Positions 1 to 7,313 of a DNA stretch of 16,862 bases are shown in pieces; the stretch's first letter is position 1, and each line of letters begins with the position of its first letter. The stretch comes from ZC4RG30 sp964455685 (GTDB lineage Bacteria; Pseudomonadota; Gammaproteobacteria; Steroidobacterales; Steroidobacteraceae). Location of the stretch: positions 1 through 16,862 of the forward strand of contig CAYVZE010000059.1 of assembly GCA_964455685.1 (NCBI GenBank), in the 5' to 3' direction. The notes beneath the pieces were generated by a model that worked only from the letters and a program-made list of their open reading frames with translations, did no database searches and was not told the origin of the DNA. The translations under genes and the position numbers were made by a program.

Positions 1-1
1 C

Positions 2-586
2 TCGTACGAGAAGCTGGACCAGCTGGGCAGCGTGCAGTGGCCTTGCAACGAGAAGGCGCCCACCGGCACGCCGACCATGCACGTCAATGGCTTCGTGCGC
101 GGCAAGGGCCGTTTCTTCATCACCGAGTACGTGCCCACCGAGGAGAAGGTCAACGCCCGTTACCCGCTCATCCTCACCACTGGCCGCGTGCTGTCGCAGT
201 ACAACGTGGGCGCGCAGACGCGCCGCACGGCCAATGCGCTGTGGTACGACGAGGACCGGCTGGAGATCCACCCGCAGGATGCGGAGGACCGCGGCATCAA
301 GGACGGCGACTGGGTCGGTGTCACCAGCCGCGCGGGCTCGACCGTGCTGCGCGCGCTGATCACCGAGCGCGTGCAGCCGGGCGTGGTGTACACCACGTTC
401 CACTTCCCGGAGAACGGCGTGAACGTGATCACCACCGAGAACTCGGACTGGGCGACCAACTGTCCGGAGTACAAGGTCACGGCGGTGCAGGTGCTGAAGG
501 TGCAGCAGCCTTCGCAGTGGCAGCGCCGCCACCAGGAATACGATCGTTTGCAGCGTGAGCTGCTGGCACAGGCGAGGGGAGCATGA
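2..586 (+). CDS. fdsA: NAD-dependent formate dehydrogenase, catalytic alpha subunit (3' part only)
   Basis: This is the last 194 codons of a gene whose 5' end lies outside the window. The catalytic subunit of soluble NAD-dependent formate dehydrogenases holds the molybdenum/bis-pterin cofactor and Fe-S clusters and oxidises formate to CO2, passing electrons to the FdsB/FdsG NADH module. What is seen here is the C-terminal molybdopterin-dinucleotide-binding domain: LTTGRVLSQYNVGAQTRRT near fragment residues 58-76, then a beta-rich segment with DGDWVGVTSRAG, and the closing TTFHFPENGVNVITTE and WATNCPEYK stretches typical of formate dehydrogenase alpha subunits. The stop overlaps the start of fdsD in an ATGA, which implies translational coupling. 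The Fe-S and active-site residues are not in view. A respiratory-type alpha subunit is possible from this domain alone, but the adjacent fdsD points to the Fds type. Confidence 0.93.
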   Translation, partial: SYEKLDQLGSVQWPCNEKAPTGTPTMHVNGFVRGKGRFFITEYVPTEEKVNARYPLILTTGRVLSQYNVGAQTRRTANALWYDEDRLEIHPQDAEDRGIKDGDWVGVTSRAGSTVLRALITERVQPGVVYTTFHFPENGVNVITTENSDWATNCPEYKVTAVQVLKVQQPSQWQRRHQEYDRLQRELLAQARGA

Positions 587-807
587 ACGTCGACCATCTG
601 GTACGGATGGCCAATGACATCGCGAATTTCTTCATTGGCGAGAATGGAGAGGCGGAGGCTGCCCCGGGCATTGCCCTGCACATGCAGAAGTTCTGGGATC
701 CACGCATGCGCGCGGCCATCATCGAGCACGTGAAGCAGGGCGGCGCCCAGCTCAAGCCGGTGGTGATCCAGGCGGTGCGCACCTTGCAACCGCCGCCGCC
801 ACGCTAG
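583..807 (+). CDS. fdsD: Formate dehydrogenase delta subunit
   Basis: This 74-residue protein matches the small FdsD family, which accompanies Fds-type soluble formate dehydrogenases and is thought to help assembly or stability of the complex; its biochemical role is poorly defined. The signature is visible: an N-terminal LVRMANDIANFF segment (residues 6-17), then IALHMQKFWDPRMR (residues 30-43), which is the conserved block of the family, and a short C-terminal helix ending in a proline run. The ATG overlaps the fdsA stop by 4 nt, and a purine-rich gaggggag lies just upstream. No fdsC/fdhD-type sulfurtransferase gene sits between fdsA and fdsD, unlike the fdsGBACD order known in Cupriavidus and Rhodobacter. 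This is the last gene of the operon. Confidence 0.93.
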   Translation: MNVDHLVRMANDIANFFIGENGEAEAAPGIALHMQKFWDPRMRAAIIEHVKQGGAQLKPVVIQAVRTLQPPPPR

Positions 808-858
808 GGAACAGCTTCCGTCTGGTGCAATTCCAGCGGCGGCTTCCGCGAGCAAGTC

Positions 859-876
859 GCACGCTTTTTTTCGTGC
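859..876 (+). terminator. Weak candidate terminator after fdsD
   Basis: An inverted repeat (gcacg at 859-863, cgtgc at 872-876) encloses a run of seven T at 865-871. In an ordinary rho-independent terminator the U run follows the stem, whereas here it is the loop, so the call is weak. It is the only T-rich stretch between fdsD and the next gene. Confidence 0.25.
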
Positions 877-888
877 CCGTACGAGTTT

Positions 889-905
889 GATGGATCAACT
901 CCATC
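889..905. promoter_or_regulatory. Inverted repeat, possible operator upstream of the DUF3237-marR genes
   Basis: GATGGA-tcaac-TCCATC is a perfect 6+6 inverted repeat with a 5-nt centre. It sits about 80 bp upstream of the DUF3237 start and 20 bp upstream of a good -10-like TACAAT. The position suits an operator, perhaps for the MarR regulator encoded in the same unit, but this is inference from symmetry and position only. Confidence 0.35.
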
Positions 906-925
906 GAAATATCTCCGGTCGAAGG

Positions 926-931
926 TACAAT
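926..931 (+). promoter_or_regulatory. Candidate -10 box (TACAAT) for the DUF3237-marR genes
   Basis: TACAAT matches the sigma-70 -10 consensus at five of six bases and lies 53 bp upstream of the ATG at 985. At 17-bp spacing the -35 would be atcgaa (903-908), a poor match, so the promoter may be activator-dependent or the call may be wrong. Confidence 0.35.
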
Positions 932-984
932 TTCGCGGTTCCGCAACGCAACATGCGAGCTGGAGGCAACAGGGAGGCACGGCG

Positions 985-1503
985 ATGGCGGGAGCGCGGA
1001 TATCGAGGCGTTCAGTGCTGGGAACGGTCAGCGCGGCCTCCCTTGCGCCCATGCTGCCGCAGCCAGCGGCAGCGAGACTTCTGCCGGCCGGCGAGGTGCA
1101 TCCCCGCGCCGCGCCGGCCTTCCATGCCGAACTGGAGGTGGCTGCGGCGTCCGTTGCCGTGCCGGGCGAGCGGGTCGCCAGGATCACGGGCGGCCGCGTG
1201 GCGGGCCGCCTGCTGTCCGGCCAGGTGGAGGGCGGAAGCATCTGGTGGCGCGACCACCCGGCAGGACAGGAAGTCACCGCGCGCTTTGCCGTGCGCACCG
1301 GCGAAGGTTCGCGGCTCGAGGTGGTCGAACGCGGGTTCCTTGGCGCGGCGCAGCCAGGCCGGGCCGCAACCCTGAGTACCTCCACCGAATTGCTTGCTCC
1401 GGACAGCGGGCTGCCTGAATCCCCTTCCTTGCTGGTCGGCCGCCTGGACCTGGGCCGGCTCGGCGAGGGCACCGTCAGCCTGTCGACCTACGAGGTGTCA
1501 TGA
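985..1503 (+). CDS. Tat-exported DUF3237 domain protein
   Basis: A 172-residue protein with an N-terminal twin-arginine signal: ISRRSVLGT with the two Arg at residues 8-9, then a short hydrophobic Ala-rich stretch and a likely cleavage near AAARL. The rest has the DUF3237 pattern: a strand with ARITGGRVAGRLLSGQVEGG (about residues 65-84), a Trp-containing segment, a TARFAVRTGEGSRLEVVERG block and the closing SLSTYEV, like the VYEV end of that family. DUF3237 proteins are small beta-barrel-like proteins of unknown function, often near aromatic or lipid degradation genes. Export makes the mature protein probably periplasmic. The start has a strong AGGGAGG at 971-977. The next gene, a MarR regulator, begins 1 nt after its stop, so the two are likely co-transcribed. 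Family assignment is from memory of the pattern; substrate unknown. Confidence 0.72.
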   Translation: MAGARISRRSVLGTVSAASLAPMLPQPAAARLLPAGEVHPRAAPAFHAELEVAAASVAVPGERVARITGGRVAGRLLSGQVEGGSIWWRDHPAGQEVTARFAVRTGEGSRLEVVERGFLGAAQPGRAATLSTSTELLAPDSGLPESPSLLVGRLDLGRLGEGTVSLSTYEVS

Positions 1504-1504
1504 A

Positions 1505-2047
1505 GTGCTGAGTGACTGGACAGAGGTCCAGAAAGCCTGGATGGACCCTGGCGAATATGGTGAAAACCTCCGTTTCCAGGACTTCCCGGCCTTCCACATG
1601 ATCGCGCTGGCGAACCTCGCCAAGTCGTACGTCAGCCGCGCCTGCCTCGAACCGGCGGGCCTGTCGGTGCCGGAATGGCGCCTGCTGACCTCGGTGGCGG
1701 GCGGAGCCCCGGTGCCATTCTCCCAGATCGCCTCGCTGACCCTGATGGACAAGGGGCAGATCAGCCGCACGCTGCGCACCGCCCAGGGCAAGGGGCTGGT
1801 GGCCACCGAGGTGGTGGCCATGGACCGCCGCCAGGATGGCGGCATGTCCTCGATCGGCCGCGTCATGGTGCGCATCACCGAGCGGGGCAAGGAGGTCTAC
1901 AGCCAGGTCATGCCGCAGGCGCAGCGCACCCAGCTCCGGCTGATTGAGCTGATGAGCCCGGAGGAGCGGCGCACCGTGATCGAACTGGGCCGGAAGCTGT
2001 TCCAGCGCCTCAACGAGGAGCTGAGGCCGGCCGAAAAGCGCGACTGA
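1505..2047 (+). CDS. MarR-family transcriptional regulator (paralog 1)
   Basis: A 180-residue winged-helix regulator. The MarR core is visible: an N-terminal dimerisation helix region, LSVPEWRLL (residues 53-61) typical of this family, the DNA-recognition segment LMDKGQISRTLRTAQGKGLV (residues 80-99), a wing (about 100-124) and the C-terminal dimerisation helices with LMSPEERR (149-156). The open frame extends upstream to 1394, but the GTG at 1505 is preferred: a GAGG lies 9 nt upstream, it follows the DUF3237 stop by 1 nt, and the resulting N-terminus aligns residue by residue with the second MarR gene at 7467 (shared GENLR and DFPA blocks). MarR proteins usually repress their own unit and release DNA on binding phenolic or acyl ligands. 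Candidate targets are its own operon and the fadJ-like gene 126 bp downstream. Confidence 0.9.
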   Translation: MLSDWTEVQKAWMDPGEYGENLRFQDFPAFHMIALANLAKSYVSRACLEPAGLSVPEWRLLTSVAGGAPVPFSQIASLTLMDKGQISRTLRTAQGKGLVATEVVAMDRRQDGGMSSIGRVMVRITERGKEVYSQVMPQAQRTQLRLIELMSPEERRTVIELGRKLFQRLNEELRPAEKRD

Positions 2048-2075
2048 TAACCTCGCAGTTTTTACTCGGTCCGGC

Positions 2076-2088
2076 CCACCGGCGGTGG
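2076..2088. promoter_or_regulatory. Inverted repeat CCACCG-g-CGGTGG between marR and fadJ
   Basis: A perfect 6+6 inverted repeat with a single central base lies 29 bp after the marR stop and 85 bp before the fadJ-like start. With no T run it is a poor intrinsic terminator, and a one-base loop cannot fold fully as a hairpin. It could be a protein-binding site. Confidence 0.25.
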
Positions 2089-2107
2089 CCTCGCCGCCTG
2101 ATTGATC

Positions 2108-2113
2108 TAGAAT
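2108..2113 (+). promoter_or_regulatory. fadJ: Candidate -10 box (TAGAAT) for the fadJ-like gene
   Basis: TAGAAT matches the -10 consensus at five of six positions in an otherwise GC-rich spacer. No recognisable -35 lies 16-18 bp upstream. Transcription from here would begin near 2120 and include the 16-bp GC palindrome at 2129-2144 in the leader. Confidence 0.3.
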
Positions 2114-2128
2114 GCGCCCCTCGTGCGC

Positions 2129-2144
2129 GCGGCGGGCCCGCCGC
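2129..2144. repeat. 16-bp perfect GC palindrome in the fadJ-like leader
   Basis: GCGGCGGGCCCGCCGC reads the same on both strands. It lies 29-44 bp upstream of the TTG start. It may be a binding site or may fold in the mRNA leader; in such GC-rich DNA it may also be chance. Confidence 0.3.
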
Positions 2145-2172
2145 CGCCCAACAGCACAGCGAGGAGTGAAGG

Positions 2173-4284
2173 TTGACCCAGCCCATCAGCGTCGTCGTCG
2201 AGGACGGCATTGCCGTCATTACTGTCGACAATCCGCCCGTCAATGCCATTTCCGCCGCGATCCGTCGCGGCCTGCTCCAGATCACCCGCCAGCTGGCCAA
2301 TGACCCGTCGGTGAAGGCCGTCGCGCTGTATGGCGCCGGCCGCACCTTCATCGCGGGCGCGGACATCAGCGAGTTCTCCGGCCCGATGCTGCCGCCGTAC
2401 CTCAGGCACATTCTGGCCGAGTTCGAGCAGCTGCCGCAGCCCACCGTGGTGGCGCTGCACGGCACCGCCCTGGGCGGTGGCGTGGAGCTGGCCCTGGCCG
2501 CCCACTACCGCATCGCCGAGAAGAACGCCAAGCTGGGCTTCCCGGAGATCACCCTGGGCGTGGTGCCCGGTGCCGTGGGCACCCAGCGCCTGCCGCGCCT
2601 GATCGGCGCCAGCAAGGCGCTGCAGATGTTCCTGGACGGCCGTCCGGTGGGCGCCACCGACGCCAAGGCCCTCGGCCTGGTGGACGAGGTGTTCGAGGGC
2701 GACCCGCGCGCCGCGGCCATCGCCTACGCGAAGCAGCTGGTGGCCGCCGGCAAGGGCCCGCGCCGCGTCTGCGACATGAAGGTCACGCCGCTGTCGGACG
2801 AGGAGATCGCCGCCTTCCGCGCCCAGGCCGCCAAGCAGCACAAGGGCATGATCACCCCCGAGCTGGACATCGCCGCCGTGCGTGCCTCCTGGGAGCTGCC
2901 GTTCGAGCGCGGCCAGGCCGTCGAGGAGGCCCTCTCCGACGGCTCGCTGACCACGCCCGAGTCCAAGGCCATGCGCCACCTGTTCTTCGCCGAGCGCCGC
3001 GTGGCCGACGTGCCGGGCGTGTCCGAGGCCGACAAGCCGCGCGAGATCAGGAGCTGCGGCATCATCGGCTCCGGCACCATGGGCGGCGGCATCGCCATGG
3101 CCTTCGCCAATGCCGACATCCCGGTGGTGCTGCTCGACGTCGACGACGCCGCGCTGGACCGCGGCCTGGCCACCATCCGCAAGAACTATGAGGTCAGCGT
3201 CAAGCGCGGCAAGATGACCCCCGAGGACGTCGAGAAGCGCATGGGCCTGATCCGCCGCACCACGCGCTACGAGGACTTCGCCGACGTCGACGTGGTCATC
3301 GAGGCCGTGTTCGAGGACATGCAGCTCAAGAAGAAGATCTTCACCGAGCTGGATCGGGTGATGAAGCCGGGCGCTATCCTGGCCACCAACACCTCGACGC
3401 TGGACATCAACGAGATCGGCAAGGCCACGAAGCGCCCGGCCGACGTGGTGGGCCTGCACTTCTTCAGCCCGGCCAACGTGATGCGCCTGCTGGAGATCGT
3501 GCGCACCGACGCCACCGCCAACGACGTGATCGCCACCTCGTTCGCGCTGGCCAAGAAGCTGCGCAAGATCGGCGTGCTGTCGAAGGTCAGCTACGGCTTC
3601 ATCGGCAACCGCATGATGGATCCGTACGGCCGCGAGGCCGAGCGGCTGGTGCTGGAAGGCGCCGAGCCGGCGGAGGTGGACGGCGCACTGGAGGAGTTCG
3701 GCATGGCCATGGGTATCCTGGCCGTGTACGACATGGCCGGCGTGGACGTGGGCGTGAAGGTGCGCCGCGCCAACCCCGACCAGGTGCCGAAGGACGACCC
3801 GACCTTCTACCGCGCCTCGCAGGTGCTGTTCGACCAGAACTGGCTGGGCCAGAAGACCGGCAAGGGCTACTACCGCTACGAGGCCGGCTCGCGCGAGCGC
3901 CTGCGCCACGAGGAGGCGATCAAGCTGCTGTCCGAGGAAGGCAAGAAGCTCGGCATCGCCCGCAGTGACCGCATTTCCCGCCAGGAGATCATCGAGCGCT
4001 GCATCTTCGCGATGATCAACGAGGGCGCGAAGCTGCTGGAGGAGGGCGTGGCGCTGCGCCCCGGGGACATCGACGTGGTGTACACCTCCGGCTACGGCTT
4101 CCCGCGCCGTCGCGGCGGCCCGATGTTCTATGCCGACCAGATCGGCCTGGACACGGTGCTGGCGGGCTTGCAGAAGTACTCGAAGGGCCGCCTCGCGCGC
4201 GACTTCGAGCCCTCCAGGCTGCTGCGCGAGCTGGCGGAGAAGGGCAGCACCTTCGCCGCCTGGGCCGAGCAGAAGAAGGGCTGA
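2173..4284 (+). CDS. fadJ: Bifunctional enoyl-CoA hydratase / 3-hydroxyacyl-CoA dehydrogenase
   Basis: A 703-residue fusion enzyme of fatty-acid beta-oxidation that hydrates trans-2-enoyl-CoA and oxidises the 3-hydroxyacyl-CoA to 3-ketoacyl-CoA with NAD+. Residues 1-190 are a crotonase domain: the oxyanion-hole segment FIAGADISEF (59-68), and both catalytic glutamates, Glu105 in GGGVEL and Glu125 in GFPEITLG. Residues 290-480 are the NAD-binding domain: GSGTMGG with Gly299/301/304, acidic Asp322, and the catalytic pair His429 (LHFFSP) and Glu441 twelve residues later, plus Asn479 (FIGNR). Two C-terminal 3HCDH segments follow. The start is TTG with GAGGAG at 2161-2166, spacing 6 nt. No thiolase is adjacent, so the 3-ketothiolase partner must lie elsewhere. 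It could equally be named as a FadB/FadJ-like or peroxisomal-type multifunctional enzyme; the gene symbol is by similarity of architecture. It is convergent with the next gene, 16 bp away. Confidence 0.92.
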   Translation: MTQPISVVVEDGIAVITVDNPPVNAISAAIRRGLLQITRQLANDPSVKAVALYGAGRTFIAGADISEFSGPMLPPYLRHILAEFEQLPQPTVVALHGTALGGGVELALAAHYRIAEKNAKLGFPEITLGVVPGAVGTQRLPRLIGASKALQMFLDGRPVGATDAKALGLVDEVFEGDPRAAAIAYAKQLVAAGKGPRRVCDMKVTPLSDEEIAAFRAQAAKQHKGMITPELDIAAVRASWELPFERGQAVEEALSDGSLTTPESKAMRHLFFAERRVADVPGVSEADKPREIRSCGIIGSGTMGGGIAMAFANADIPVVLLDVDDAALDRGLATIRKNYEVSVKRGKMTPEDVEKRMGLIRRTTRYEDFADVDVVIEAVFEDMQLKKKIFTELDRVMKPGAILATNTSTLDINEIGKATKRPADVVGLHFFSPANVMRLLEIVRTDATANDVIATSFALAKKLRKIGVLSKVSYGFIGNRMMDPYGREAERLVLEGAEPAEVDGALEEFGMAMGILAVYDMAGVDVGVKVRRANPDQVPKDDPTFYRASQVLFDQNWLGQKTGKGYYRYEAGSRERLRHEEAIKLLSEEGKKLGIARSDRISRQEIIERCIFAMINEGAKLLEEGVALRPGDIDVVYTSGYGFPRRRGGPMFYADQIGLDTVLAGLQKYSKGRLARDFEPSRLLRELAEKGSTFAAWAEQKKG

Positions 4285-4300
4285 GGAAGCCCGCCGAAGG

Positions 4301-4747
4301 TCACGCCGCGGTGAGGACCAGCCGCGGCGTGGCTTCCCTGTCGATCCACAGGAATGCGTGCTGGCCGTAGCGGGCCGCGATGACCCGCGCCTGGTCCAGC
4401 GAGATGTCCAGCGCCAGCACGCTGTCCTCGTTCCAGTCCACCGATTCTTCCAGCGGCGCCTCGTTGCGGCCGGGCAGGCAGGGATGGCCTGCGGCCTCGA
4501 GCTCACGCACCAGCTGTTCCTGCAGCGCGCGGTTGCGAGCTTCTTCCTGGCGCTGGCTGCGGGGGTTCCACGCCGTGATCAGTGCAGCGCTGTCCACCCA
4601 GGCTTCCCGCAGCAGCTTGGCCAGCTGCTCGTCGTAGCGATCCACCCGCAGCAGCAGGTCCCTGCCAGGGGCGGCCACGCGATAGCGCGTGGCGCGATAG
4701 GCGGCCAGCAGCCGGTCGTCGGGCAGGTGCTGTGTCGGGGGAGGCAC
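4301..4747 (-). CDS. DUF3293 domain-containing protein
   Basis: A 148-residue soluble protein of the DUF3293 family, whose function is unknown. The family pattern is seen: LAAYRATRYRV near the N-terminus (residues 14-24), ITAWNP at 57-62 followed by a charged helix rich in Arg/Glu/Gln (RQEEARNRALQEQLVREL), then LEES (99-102), and the closing RYGQHAFLW segment (126-134). No signal peptide or membrane segment. The start is a GTG without an evident Shine-Dalgarno sequence; no better in-frame start lies between it and the conserved AYRAT block, so translation may begin weakly or the start may be off by a few codons. It is convergent with the fadJ-like gene and transcribed in the same direction as the upstream two-component genes, 100 bp after the kinase stop, with a hairpin in between. 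Confidence 0.82.
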   Translation of the reverse strand: MPPPTQHLPDDRLLAAYRATRYRVAAPGRDLLLRVDRYDEQLAKLLREAWVDSAALITAWNPRSQRQEEARNRALQEQLVRELEAAGHPCLPGRNEAPLEESVDWNEDSVLALDISLDQARVIAARYGQHAFLWIDREATPRLVLTAA

Positions 4748-4801
4748 GGGCCCATGTTAGCTGCCGCGCCACCGTTCTCCGACCGGGTGCTACATAACGC
4801 A

Positions 4802-4827
4802 GGCCGGGCAGTCCGGAACTGCCGGCC
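4802..4827 (-). terminator. Hairpin after the histidine kinase gene
   Basis: GGCC-g-GGCAGT (4802-4812) pairs with ACTGCC-GGCC (4818-4827) around a 5-nt loop, ten pairs with one bulged base. It begins 21 bp beyond the kinase stop and precedes the DUF3293 gene. There is no U run, so termination is not certain. Confidence 0.4.
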
Positions 4828-4847
4828 CGTGCTCATCGCCGGGAGCC

Positions 4848-6686
4848 TCAGGCGGCCGGGGCGGCTGCGGGAGCTGCGCCGGGACCGGCCAGGAGGGCCG
4901 CCAGCCGCTCGGGCGTGGCCGGCTTGATGATGACCGGGTGGCCGCTGGCGCGAAGCTGCGCGAGGCGGGCCGGCTCGGTGTTGCCGGTGATCAGCGCCAC
5001 GCGGACCCCGGGGTGGGCCAGGTGCACCTGGCCGGCCAGTTCAAGCCCGGAAAGGGTTTCGCCGAGCATGTCGTCGGTGAGGAGCCACGCGGGCGGGCAG
5101 GCGGCATCGCGCAATGCGGACAGCGCGGCCTGCGGATCGCGGAACGTGCTCACCGCGGCGCCCCAGGCGCGAAGCTGTGCCTCCAGTCCCTCCAGCACCA
5201 CCGGGTCGTCGTCCAGGATCCACACCTCGGCGTGGAGGCGGAAGGCCAGCGGGTCGGCGGCCGCGGGGGCGAGTACCTCGACGCTTTCGCTGGCGGCTTG
5301 CGGCACCTGGATGGCAAAGGTGGAACCCTCGCCGGCCCGGGAGGCCAGCGACAGCTTCAGGCCCAGCAGCTGGTCGATGCGCTTGACGATGGCAAGCCCC
5401 AGTCCCACGCCGCGTTCGCGCTGGCGTGCGGGATTGGCCAGCTGCACGTACTCGTCGAACACCGAGGATTGCTGTTCCACGGGGATGCCCGGCCCGGTGT
5501 CGCGCACCAGGACCTTCAGGTTCTCCGCTTCCGGCTGCATCGCCAGCACGACGCCGCCCTGGCTGGTGTAGTGCACGGCGTTGTCGAGCAGGTTGCGCAG
5601 CAGCCGCCCCAGCAGCAGCGGGTCGGACCATGCCAGGGCGGGAGCCACCTGCACGGTGAGCTGCAGTCCCTTGGCCTCGGCCTGCGGCCGGAACTCCTCG
5701 CCAAGCTTGTGCAGCAGCTCGTCGAGGCGGAAGGCGCGCGGGCTGGCGGTGACCGCGCCGGCGTCGAAGCGCGACAGGTCCAGCAGGCTGTTGAACTGCT
5801 CGTCCAGCACGCGCAGGGTTTCATTGGCACGTCCCAGCAGGCGCCTGCCCTCGTCGCCGCCGATGTGGAATCCCAGCGTGCCCAGGAACATCGTCAGCGC
5901 ATGCAGCGGCTGGCGCAGGTCATGGCTGGCAGCAGCCAGGAAGCGGTTCTTGCTCTTGTTGGCCAGCCGTGCCTCTTCCAGCGCCACCTGCACCGCCGCG
6001 CGTTCGCTCTCCAGCCGGGCCAGCAGTGCCGCGTTCTCGTCGCGCACCCGCAGCGACTCGCGGAATTGCCGGAACTGCTCGCGCCCGGCCACCATGCCGC
6101 ACCAGTACATGCCGCAGTACACCACCAGGATCTCCCAGTGCGGCCCGTCGGCATTGGCGACCCCCAGCCAGAACAGCGCGCCCTGCAGCACGTTGCCGGC
6201 GCTGCAGACCAGGCGGTAGCCCACGCCGGGCATCAGGTACAGCATCACCGCGGCCATGTGCACCAGCGACACCAGCGTGACGATCATGCGGATGTACATG
6301 TCGGCGCCGGCGGCGATCAGCCAGAAGGCCAGCCCCATCACGATGGAATTGCCGGCCGAGGCCTTCACGGTCACGCGGAAGTCGCGCTCCATCTGCGCGT
6401 CGGTGGCGGTGTCGATGCGCGCGAGGATGCGGCGCGACATCAGGTGGCGGGTCACGCCCATGATGAAGGCCAGCGTGGCCCACACCAGCAGGCCGAGGGT
6501 ATCCACGCGGCCGTACATGGTGAAGATCATCACCAGCGCCGCGACCGCCACCAGCGGGTTGGAGTTCTCGGCCTGGGCGGCCACGATGCGCAGCAGCGCG
6601 CGCGTTTCGCCCGGCGCGCGCGGGTCGGCCGCTGCTGCGCCATCCGTTGCCGGGTCGGAGGAAGCCTCTTGCCTCGTGCCCGCCAT
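4848..6686 (-). CDS. Membrane hybrid histidine kinase with C-terminal receiver
   Basis: A 612-residue sensor kinase. After a short cytoplasmic N-terminus, residues 43-200 form about five or six membrane segments with almost no periplasmic loop, so the signal is probably sensed within or at the membrane. A coiled-coil linker follows (205-248), then the dimerisation domain with His255 in SHDLRQPLHAL, and an ATPase domain with Asn369 (N box), DTGPG (396-400) and GVGLGLAI (426-433). The C-terminus (485-600) is a receiver with the acidic pair Asp492/493, phosphoacceptor Asp538 in LTDDM, Thr567 and Lys588. The last twelve residues are an Ala/Pro tail. It starts 3 bp after the response regulator stop, so the pair form one unit. 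The C-terminal receiver suggests either phosphate relay or feedback control of the kinase. The signal cannot be told from sequence. Confidence 0.92.
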   Translation of the reverse strand: MAGTRQEASSDPATDGAAAADPRAPGETRALLRIVAAQAENSNPLVAVAALVMIFTMYGRVDTLGLLVWATLAFIMGVTRHLMSRRILARIDTATDAQMERDFRVTVKASAGNSIVMGLAFWLIAAGADMYIRMIVTLVSLVHMAAVMLYLMPGVGYRLVCSAGNVLQGALFWLGVANADGPHWEILVVYCGMYWCGMVAGREQFRQFRESLRVRDENAALLARLESERAAVQVALEEARLANKSKNRFLAAASHDLRQPLHALTMFLGTLGFHIGGDEGRRLLGRANETLRVLDEQFNSLLDLSRFDAGAVTASPRAFRLDELLHKLGEEFRPQAEAKGLQLTVQVAPALAWSDPLLLGRLLRNLLDNAVHYTSQGGVVLAMQPEAENLKVLVRDTGPGIPVEQQSSVFDEYVQLANPARQRERGVGLGLAIVKRIDQLLGLKLSLASRAGEGSTFAIQVPQAASESVEVLAPAAADPLAFRLHAEVWILDDDPVVLEGLEAQLRAWGAAVSTFRDPQAALSALRDAACPPAWLLTDDMLGETLSGLELAGQVHLAHPGVRVALITGNTEPARLAQLRASGHPVIIKPATPERLAALLAGPGAAPAAAPAA

Positions 6687-6689
6687 GGC

Positions 6690-7313
6690 CTACATCACGA
6701 TGAAGCCGTGGCGGGCGGCCAGCGTGACCGCGTCCACGCGGTTGCGTGCGCCGATGACCTGGTAGATGGCCGAGACATGCGCCTTCACCGTGCCCTCCGA
6801 GATCGACAGCGCGCGCGCAATGGCCTTGTTCGGCTGGCCCTGCAGCAGCATGCGGGCCACTTCCTGCTGGCGCGGCGACAGCAGCGCGAAACGGCCGATG
6901 CCGGTGGCCGGGCGTTCCGCCGGCTGCAGCACCTCGGGCGGAAGGTAGACGCCGCCGGACACCACGAAGCGCAGCGCGCCGATCATCTGCTCGGAGGTAT
7001 GCGACTTGGGGATGTAGCCGGCTGCGCCATGCTCGATGGCCTCGCGGATCAGCCCGGGGTCGCGGTCGCCGGAGAGCACCACCACGGGCAGCTCGGGGCA
7101 GCCGCGGCGGAAACGCTCCAGCGTCTCGATGCCGTCGGACTCCGCCAGTCCCAGGTCCAGCAGCACCATGCGGATGGAGGTGTCGGCGCAGGTGGCGAGG
7201 GCCGCCTGCACGGTGGCGGCCTCGAACACGGAGACCTCGGGGCTGACCTTGCCCAGCAGCGCGCGCAATGCCTCGCGGAACAGGGCGTGGTCGTCGACGA
7301 GCAGCAGGTTCAT
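6690..7313 (-). CDS. LuxR/NarL-type response regulator
   Basis: A 207-residue two-domain regulator. The receiver (1-120) has Asp7/Asp8, the phosphoacceptor Asp53 in LLDLGL, Ser81 and Lys103. The C-terminal LuxR-type helix-turn-helix begins at LSPRQQEVARML (145-156), with the recognition helix at ISEGTVKAHVSAIYQ (171-185). It is the first gene of a two-gene unit with the hybrid kinase and is almost certainly its partner. The start fits the usual first residues of a receiver (MNLLLVDDH), but the bases before the ATG are pyrimidine-rich (ccattccttcccccggc) with no Shine-Dalgarno. It diverges from the second MarR gene across a 153-bp spacer with palindromes. LuxR-type regulators often bind such sites, so autoregulation is plausible. 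Confidence 0.93.
   Translation of the reverse strand: MNLLLVDDHALFREALRALLGKVSPEVSVFEAATVQAALATCADTSIRMVLLDLGLAESDGIETLERFRRGCPELPVVVLSGDRDPGLIREAIEHGAAGYIPKSHTSEQMIGALRFVVSGGVYLPPEVLQPAERPATGIGRFALLSPRQQEVARMLLQGQPNKAIARALSISEGTVKAHVSAIYQVIGARNRVDAVTLAARHGFIVM

Noticed and set aside
1500..1512. ATG at the DUF3237 stop as a start for the regulator
   Set aside because: It is out of frame with the MarR protein and closes after three codons.
2107..4506. A 799-codon open frame on the minus strand across the fadJ-like gene
   Set aside because: Antisense frame opened by GC-rich codon use. The translation is a low-complexity His/Gly/Leu/Ala series with no domain, while the plus strand has a complete two-domain enzyme with all catalytic residues.
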